From: Haloactinospora alba
GTDB lineage: Bacteria; Actinomycetota; Actinomycetes; Streptosporangiales; Streptosporangiaceae
DNA: 64,000 nt
Assembly (NCBI RefSeq): GCF_006717075.1
Contig: NZ_VFQC01000002.1
Location: 1 to 64,000 of the forward strand
Direction: 5' to 3'
The first letter of the stretch is position 1. The number at the start of each line of letters is the position of its first letter. Position numbers and translations under genes: made by a program. Below are positions 59,282 through 64,000 of this stretch, one piece after another. Under the pieces are notes generated by a model that saw only the letters and a list, made by a program, of their open reading frames with translations, did no database searches and was not told the origin of the DNA.

Positions 59282-60124
59282 ATGACGCAGCTCTACCGCA
59301 GCCGCACCGGCCGGTCGGTCATCCGGTACTGGTGCACCAACCGGCTCGCCGCCTGGACCACCCCGCACACCCGGACGACGGTGTCCGCCGGCGGCACCGG
59401 TACCCACGCCGTCACAGCCGGGTCGGGCTCCCCGACCGTGGTGTTCCTCCCCGGGACGAACATGAACGCCGCCGCCTCGCTTCCCCTGCTGACCGCGCTC
59501 GCCCACCGCGGCCGGACCGTCGCCCTCGACCTCCCCGGCCAGCCCGGGCTGAGCAGTAGCGAACGCCCGCCATCCCCGGCGAGGCTGGCCTGGTACGGGA
59601 CGTGGCTCACCGATGCGCTGGAAGCGCTCGACATCCGCTCGGCCGTCGTCCTGGGGCACTCGCTGGGCGCCGCCGTCGCCCTGTCGAGCGGCTCCCCGCG
59701 CATCGGCCGGCGCGTCCTCCTCGCCCCGGCCGGGGTGACGCGGCTGCGGACCACCCCACGCGTGCTGGCGGCGTCGGCAGCGTGGTTCCTGGCGCCGGGC
59801 GACGCCAGCAGCACCCGACTGCTGCGGACCATGCTGGCACCGGCCAGCGGCCCGCCCCGCACCGAGTTGGCCCAGTGGATGACCCTCGCGGGGCGGCACG
59901 TCCACACCACCGCGGACCCGGGGTTGGCACCGCCGACGACGAGCCGCGTGCCCACCGCCGTGGCCGCGGGGGAGCATGACACGTTCCTCCCGCCGCACCG
60001 CCTCGCTCCGGCGGTCCGGCGGAGGCTGGGCACGCACCTGGAGATCCTGCCGGAAGCCGGCCACCTGGCGGGCGAGGAGTACCCCGCCCGGGTGGCCGCG
60101 CTGGCGCACGGCAGCGGGGTGTGA
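59282..60124 (+). CDS. Alpha/beta hydrolase
   Basis: The protein has 280 residues. It has VVFLPGTNMN for the oxyanion loop, the nucleophile elbow GHSLGA, an acid in AAGEHDTFLP, and the His in EAGHLAGE. The substrate is unknown. The ATG at 59282 lacks a good ribosome site, so the start is tentative. It lies 90 bases after the GntR gene and converges on the aldehyde dehydrogenase with a 15-base gap. Confidence 0.82.
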   Translation: MTQLYRSRTGRSVIRYWCTNRLAAWTTPHTRTTVSAGGTGTHAVTAGSGSPTVVFLPGTNMNAAASLPLLTALAHRGRTVALDLPGQPGLSSSERPPSPARLAWYGTWLTDALEALDIRSAVVLGHSLGAAVALSSGSPRIGRRVLLAPAGVTRLRTTPRVLAASAAWFLAPGDASSTRLLRTMLAPASGPPRTELAQWMTLAGRHVHTTADPGLAPPTTSRVPTAVAAGEHDTFLPPHRLAPAVRRRLGTHLEILPEAGHLAGEEYPARVAALAHGSGV

Positions 60125-60139
60125 CCCCGGCCGGTCCGG

Positions 60140-61609
60140 TCACACCCCGCCGATTCCCACGTATTTCGTCTCGAGGTACTCGTCGATACCGACCCGGCCG
60201 CCCTCGCGGCCGATCCCGGAGTGCTTCACCCCGCCGAAGGGGGCCGCCGGGTTGGACACCACCCCCTGGTTCAACCCGACCATGCCGGTCTCCAACGCCT
60301 CGCACACCCGGAACGCGCGGCTGAGGTCGGTGGTGTACACGTAGCTCACCAGCCCGTACTCGGTGTCGTTGGAGGCGGCCAGCGCCTCGCTCTCCGCGCC
60401 GAACGGGATGATCGGCGCCACCGGCCCGAAGATCTCCGTGCTGGACAGCTCGCTCTCCTGGGGGACGTCGGTGAGCACCGTCGGCTGGTAGAAGTATCCC
60501 GGCCCCCCGCTGGGGTTGCCGCCGACCAGCACCCGGGCTCCCCGCTGCACCGCGTCGTCCACCAGGTGCTGGACCTTCCGGCGCGCGTCGGCGTCGATCA
60601 GCGGCCCCACCTGGGAGGCTTCCTCCGTGCCGCGCGCCACGACCATCTCCCCCATGCGCTCGCCCAGCCGGCGGGCGAACTCCGCGGCGACGCCCGACTG
60701 CACGTAGAACCGGTTGGCCGCCGTGCACGCCTCCCCGATGTTGCGCATCTTGGCCTGCACCGCGCCCTCGACCGCCGCGTCCAGGTCCGCGTCGTCGAAC
60801 ACCAGGAAGGGGGCGTTGCCGCCCAGCTCCATCGAGGTCCGCAGCACCTGCGGGGCGCTCTGCTCCAGCAGTGCGCGGCCCACACCGGTCGAGCCGGTGA
60901 ACGACACCTTGCGGATACGCCCGTCCCGCAACAATGGTTCGGTCACCCCGCCCGCGTCCGAGGTCGGCAGCACGCTCAGCACCCCGTCCGGCAGCCCGGC
61001 CTCGCGCAGGATCCCGGCCAGCGCGAGTGCCGACAGCGGCGTCTGCTGGGCCGGTTTCAGGACCATCGTGCAGCCCGCCGCGATCGCGGGGCCGATCTTG
61101 CGCGTGCCCATCGCCATCGGGAAGTTCCACGGGGTGATGAGCATGGCCGGGCCCACCGGTTGGCGCATGATCAGAAACCGCGCCTGGCCCGAGGGGGCGA
61201 GGGAGAACCCGCCCTCGATCCGCACCGCCTCCTCGGAGAACCAGCGCAGGAAATCCGCCGCGTAGGCGACCTCCCCCTTCGCGTCCGGCACCGGTTTGCC
61301 CATCTCCAGGGTCATCAAAAGCGCGAGGTCGTCCCGGCGCTCCATGAGCAGCTCGTAGGCGCGCCGCAGGATCTCGGCGCGCTCGCGCGGCGCCGTGGAC
61401 GCCCACTCCCCCTGGGTCCGCGCCGCTACGTCCAACGCGGCGAACGCGTCCCCGGTGGCGGCGTCGGCGATCTCGCACAGCGTCTCCGTGGTGGAGGGGT
61501 CCTCCACGGCGAACGTCGCCCGGGAGGCGGCGTCGCGCCACTGCCCACCGACGAACAGTTGTTTGGCGACCCGCTCGACAACCCGCGTCTCGTCACCAGC
61601 CGTGATCAT
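60140..61609 (-). CDS. gabD: Succinate-semialdehyde dehydrogenase (NAD(P)-dependent aldehyde dehydrogenase)
   Basis: The 489-residue aldehyde dehydrogenase has N162 in ITPWNFPMAM, E261 in MELGGNAPF, and catalytic C295 in NIGEACTAANRF. VSFTGSTGVGRAL is the cofactor helix start. The GEACTAANR form around the catalytic Cys is characteristic of succinate-semialdehyde dehydrogenases of the GabD group. It oxidises succinate semialdehyde to succinate in GABA breakdown. No GABA transaminase is nearby. Length is normal. Confidence 0.9.
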   Translation of the reverse strand: MITAGDETRVVERVAKQLFVGGQWRDAASRATFAVEDPSTTETLCEIADAATGDAFAALDVAARTQGEWASTAPRERAEILRRAYELLMERRDDLALLMTLEMGKPVPDAKGEVAYAADFLRWFSEEAVRIEGGFSLAPSGQARFLIMRQPVGPAMLITPWNFPMAMGTRKIGPAIAAGCTMVLKPAQQTPLSALALAGILREAGLPDGVLSVLPTSDAGGVTEPLLRDGRIRKVSFTGSTGVGRALLEQSAPQVLRTSMELGGNAPFLVFDDADLDAAVEGAVQAKMRNIGEACTAANRFYVQSGVAAEFARRLGERMGEMVVARGTEEASQVGPLIDADARRKVQHLVDDAVQRGARVLVGGNPSGGPGYFYQPTVLTDVPQESELSSTEIFGPVAPIIPFGAESEALAASNDTEYGLVSYVYTTDLSRAFRVCEALETGMVGLNQGVVSNPAAPFGGVKHSGIGREGGRVGIDEYLETKYVGIGGV

Positions 61610-61826
61610 GGGGCCTCACGTTCCTTCCGCAGCGTCGCGTGCTGTGCCCGTTCCACGGTGGCCACTGCCCGGTTTCGGGCCCGGTACTCCCGCGGCCACT
61701 CCCAGCGGACACGTTCCCGGACGGTTTCCGCGGCACACCAGCGGACCACGCGGCCCGGTTCCCGGCGGCCGGGCGGGACGGCCGCGCGCACCACCGCCCC
61801 GCCCGGCACTCACCGGTTGCCACCGG

Positions 61827-63032
61827 TCATCCGGCCGCCGCCTCCAGGGCCCGCTCGATGTCGCCCCAGAGGTCGTCGAGCTGCTCGATACCGACGCTGA
61901 TCCGGATGAGTCCCGGCGTGATCCCCGCCTCGGCGAGCTCCTCGCTTCCGAGCTGGCGGTGCGACGTGCTGGCGGGGTGCATTACCAGGGTCTTCACGTC
62001 GCCCAGCGACGGAGCGAGAACGCACAACCGCAGCGCACCGGCGAACGCCTCCCCCGCCACCTTCCCGCCAGCCAGCTCGAAAGCGAGCACACCCCCGCAC
62101 CCTCCGGGCAGCACCCGCCGCGCGGTCTCCCGGCTGGGGTGGGTGTCCAGCCCCGGGTAGTGCACGGCGGCCACCTCCGGACGGGCCGACAGCCGTTCCG
62201 CCAGAGCCTGGGCGTTGGCGCACTGCGCGCGCACCCGCAACGCCAGCGTCTGCATCCCCCGGATGGTCAGCCACGCGGCGAACGGGTCGAGGGTGGCGCC
62301 GGACTCGACGCTGTGCTCGCGCACCGCCCCGTGCGTCCGGGAGTCGGCGAACACGGCCACCCCGCCCATCGCGTCGGAGTGGCCGCCCAGGTACTTGGTG
62401 GCCGAGTGGATCACGACATCCGCGCCGTGCTCCAGCGGGCGGCACAGCATCGGGGTGGCGAAGGTGTTGTCGACGACGCTGGTGACGCCGGCCTCGCGCG
62501 CGATGCCCAGCAGGGCTGACAGGTCCACGACCCGGACCGTGGGGTTGGTGATGGTCTCCAGGACCATCACGCGGGTGTTGGGACGCAGCGCGGCGCGGAC
62601 CTCGTCCGGGTCCTCACCGGAGACGCGGGTGACCTCCACACCCCACCGCCGTTCCAGGTCGGCGAGGAAGGCGAGCGTGCCGCCGTAGAGGCAGTTCTGG
62701 GCCACGACGTGGTCGCCGGTTCCCACCAGCGCCCCCACGGTCGAGGTGATCGCTCCCATGCCGGAGGCCGAGGCGAGCGCGGCCGCACCGCCCTCGAGGT
62801 CGGCGACGGCCGTCTCCAGCGCGCTGGTGGTGGGGTTGCCGAACCGGGCGTAGAGGTAGGCACCGTCCGGCCCGGTGAAGGCCGCCGCCATGTCCTCCGC
62901 GGAGTCGAAGGTGAACGTGTGGTTCTGGTGGATCGGCACGCCCACCGGGCGGCTGCCGTGCACCTCGGACGCCGGGGTGTGGACCGTGCGCGACTCGGGT
63001 TGGGGAGCGGGGTTCGCGGATGTCGTTGTCAT
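61827..63032 (-). CDS. Trans-sulfuration family PLP enzyme (cystathionine gamma-synthase/lyase-like)
   Basis: This 401-residue type I PLP enzyme has YARFGNPTTSALE, the stacking Tyr region NCLYGGT, DNTFATP, and the PLP lysine K213 in SATKYLGGHSD. The C-terminus (HPASTSHRQLG, ITPGLIRISVGIE) is typical of Cys/Met metabolism enzymes. It could be cystathionine gamma-synthase, cystathionine gamma-lyase or methionine gamma-lyase; the sequence does not let me choose. The start at 63032 has almost no ribosome site. It is divergent from a MocR regulator, which probably controls it. Confidence 0.88.
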   Translation of the reverse strand: MTTTSANPAPQPESRTVHTPASEVHGSRPVGVPIHQNHTFTFDSAEDMAAAFTGPDGAYLYARFGNPTTSALETAVADLEGGAAALASASGMGAITSTVGALVGTGDHVVAQNCLYGGTLAFLADLERRWGVEVTRVSGEDPDEVRAALRPNTRVMVLETITNPTVRVVDLSALLGIAREAGVTSVVDNTFATPMLCRPLEHGADVVIHSATKYLGGHSDAMGGVAVFADSRTHGAVREHSVESGATLDPFAAWLTIRGMQTLALRVRAQCANAQALAERLSARPEVAAVHYPGLDTHPSRETARRVLPGGCGGVLAFELAGGKVAGEAFAGALRLCVLAPSLGDVKTLVMHPASTSHRQLGSEELAEAGITPGLIRISVGIEQLDDLWGDIERALEAAAG

Positions 63033-63071
63033 ACCCGCAACGGTGCGTCCCCCGGCGACGACACGACAGAG

Positions 63072-63089
63072 CCAATCCGGCACGATTGG
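63072..63089. promoter_or_regulatory. MocR operator candidate
   Basis: CCAATC and GATTGG form perfect six-base arms around CGGCAC, in the 61-base gap between the divergent trans-sulfuration and MocR genes. A further CCAATT lies at 63102. Confidence 0.6.
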
Positions 63090-63093
63090 TCCG

Positions 63094-64000
63094 ATGTCGA
63101 AGCCAATTCCCGCGGCGGAGATCGTGACGCTGCTCGGACGCTGGGCGGCGGGCCGGGGTGCGCTGTACCGGCTGCTCGCCGCACGGCTGCGCGCCCTCGT
63201 CGACGAGGGCGCCATCGCGCCGGACAGTACTCTTCCCCCCGACCGCACGCTGGCCGGCCACCTCGCGGTCGGCCGGGGGACCGTGGTCGCCGCCTACGAC
63301 CTGTTGCGCGACGAGGGGGTTGTGGTCCGGCACCGGGGAAGCGGAACCCGCGTCGCCTCCCGGGGGCTGCCGGTGGCGCCCTCGGACCCCACCCAGCACA
63401 CCGGCGGCGCGTACTTCCTCAGCATGCTCGACGACGTTCCGGGCTCGCTCGTGCTGACGTGCGCGGCCCCGGACACCCCGCCTCCGGAGCTTCGACCGGC
63501 GTTCCACCGCGCGGCCGACGGCCTGGGAGAGCTGACCAACGACATCGGGTACCACCCGACGGGTCACCCTGAGCTGCGGAGGGCGGTCGCGGACAGGTTC
63601 ACCGCCCGCGGGCTGGCCACCGCCCCGGAACAGGTCCTGGTGACGACCGGGGCGCAGCAGGCACTCGCGCTCCTCGTGCGCCACTACGTCTCCCCCGGCG
63701 ACACGGTGCTCACGGAACGGCCCACCTACCCGGGGATCCTTCCCCTCCTCGCCGACGCCGCGGCCGACACCCGCACGGTTCCGGTGACCGCCCAGGGCAG
63801 GGACGTCGACACGTACGCGCACGGCATGGGGCGGTCGCGTCCCGCCCTCACCTACGTGGTCCCCTCGTTCCACAACCCCACAGGGGCGCTCATGCCGCCG
63901 CTGCAGCGGCGGCGTCTGGTCCGGATCACGGCGGAGCACGAGGTGCCCCTGGTCGAGGACGAGACCGTGTGCGAACTCGGTTTCGACGGTCCGCCGCCTC
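63094..64000 (+). CDS. MocR/PdxR-type regulator (GntR HTH plus aminotransferase domain), cut by window end
   Basis: From ATG 63094 the frame stays open to the end of the window (302 codons). Residues 1-80 hold a GntR winged helix (RLLAARLRALVDEG, LAGHLAVGRGTVVAAYDLL). The rest is a class I aminotransferase-like domain (ELTNDIGYHPTGHPELRRAV, VLVTTGAQQALALL, TYVVPSFHNPTGAL), ending just past the Asp region (LVEDETVCEL). The PLP lysine lies beyond the edge. MocR proteins sense PLP or an amino acid adduct. It is divergent from the trans-sulfuration gene, its likely target. Confidence 0.9.
   Translation, partial: MSKPIPAAEIVTLLGRWAAGRGALYRLLAARLRALVDEGAIAPDSTLPPDRTLAGHLAVGRGTVVAAYDLLRDEGVVVRHRGSGTRVASRGLPVAPSDPTQHTGGAYFLSMLDDVPGSLVLTCAAPDTPPPELRPAFHRAADGLGELTNDIGYHPTGHPELRRAVADRFTARGLATAPEQVLVTTGAQQALALLVRHYVSPGDTVLTERPTYPGILPLLADAAADTRTVPVTAQGRDVDTYAHGMGRSRPALTYVVPSFHNPTGALMPPLQRRRLVRITAEHEVPLVEDETVCELGFDGPPP

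Noticed and set aside
1-64000. CRISPR arrays, tRNA or rRNA genes
   Set aside because: No regularly spaced direct repeats, no cloverleaf with CCA-end pattern and no rRNA signature was recognised on either strand.

Overview
The window is high-GC actinomycete DNA. I infer Nocardiopsaceae, probably Nocardiopsis-like, because the secreted S1-type protease at 45514-46644 looks like the Nocardiopsis acid-stable protease family, and GTG starts, GC-rich hairpin terminators and LuxR-type LAL regulators are all frequent. No rRNA, tRNA or CRISPR array was seen.

Layout. (1) 1-4308: the end of a phage-tail or tailocin gene block (tape measure C-terminus, distal tail protein, two structural proteins, a small coupled protein); no lysis gene follows. 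(2) 4376-6313: housekeeping genes (a SAM methyltransferase and a DedA membrane protein) closed by a 26-bp-stem terminator. (3) 6500-40600: a large specialised-metabolism region. A plus-strand operon of aspartokinase, GriI-type aldolase and GriH-type cyclase should make 3-amino-4-hydroxybenzoate (3,4-AHBA) from aspartate semialdehyde and a triose phosphate. Around it lie two family-2 O-methyltransferases, an ANL adenylating enzyme, two covalent-flavin BBE-type oxidases (one with both His and Cys flavin ligands, one with His only), a StyA/StyB-like two-component flavin monooxygenase, a DAO-type amine oxidase, NmrA/epimerase-like reductases, an SDR, a cupin, a nitrate-reductase pair (NasA plus a NasB-like flavoprotein), paired SMR exporters, WrbA, a DsbA-like thioredoxin-fold protein, a VOC protein and a DUF574-type methyltransferase. 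Two colinear paralogous LAL regulators (13489-16335, minus; 33365-36175, plus) and two TetR regulators control it. Which of these genes really belong to one pathway is inference.

(4) 40902-44505: NUDIX hydrolase, SMR transporter with its own TetR, and an arsenic operon (acr3-arsC-arsR). (5) 44715-52679: a membrane-anchored protein, the secreted protease, a GlsB-type membrane protein, two secreted low-complexity acidic proteins, an amidase and a D-2-hydroxyacid dehydrogenase. (6) 53122-64000: formate-tetrahydrofolate ligase; a four-carbon sugar-acid module (KdgT permease, DUF1537 kinase, PdxA2 dehydrogenase, GntR regulator) with a clear operator; an alpha/beta hydrolase; a succinate-semialdehyde dehydrogenase; a trans-sulfuration enzyme; and a divergent MocR regulator cut by the window end.

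The most unexpected sequence feature is a family of about 166-bp repeats (five copies plus a half-end) confined here to the specialised-metabolism region. They have terminal inverted repeats beginning TAGGTCCTG. Four copies and the half-end lie exactly on TAG stop codons, which is what a TA-targeting miniature transposon would leave behind. Other points of interest are a TetR-type operator shared by two distant transcription units, an aspartokinase with an altered effector-binding site, and a nitrate reductase without a nitrite reductase inside an aminobenzoate cluster.
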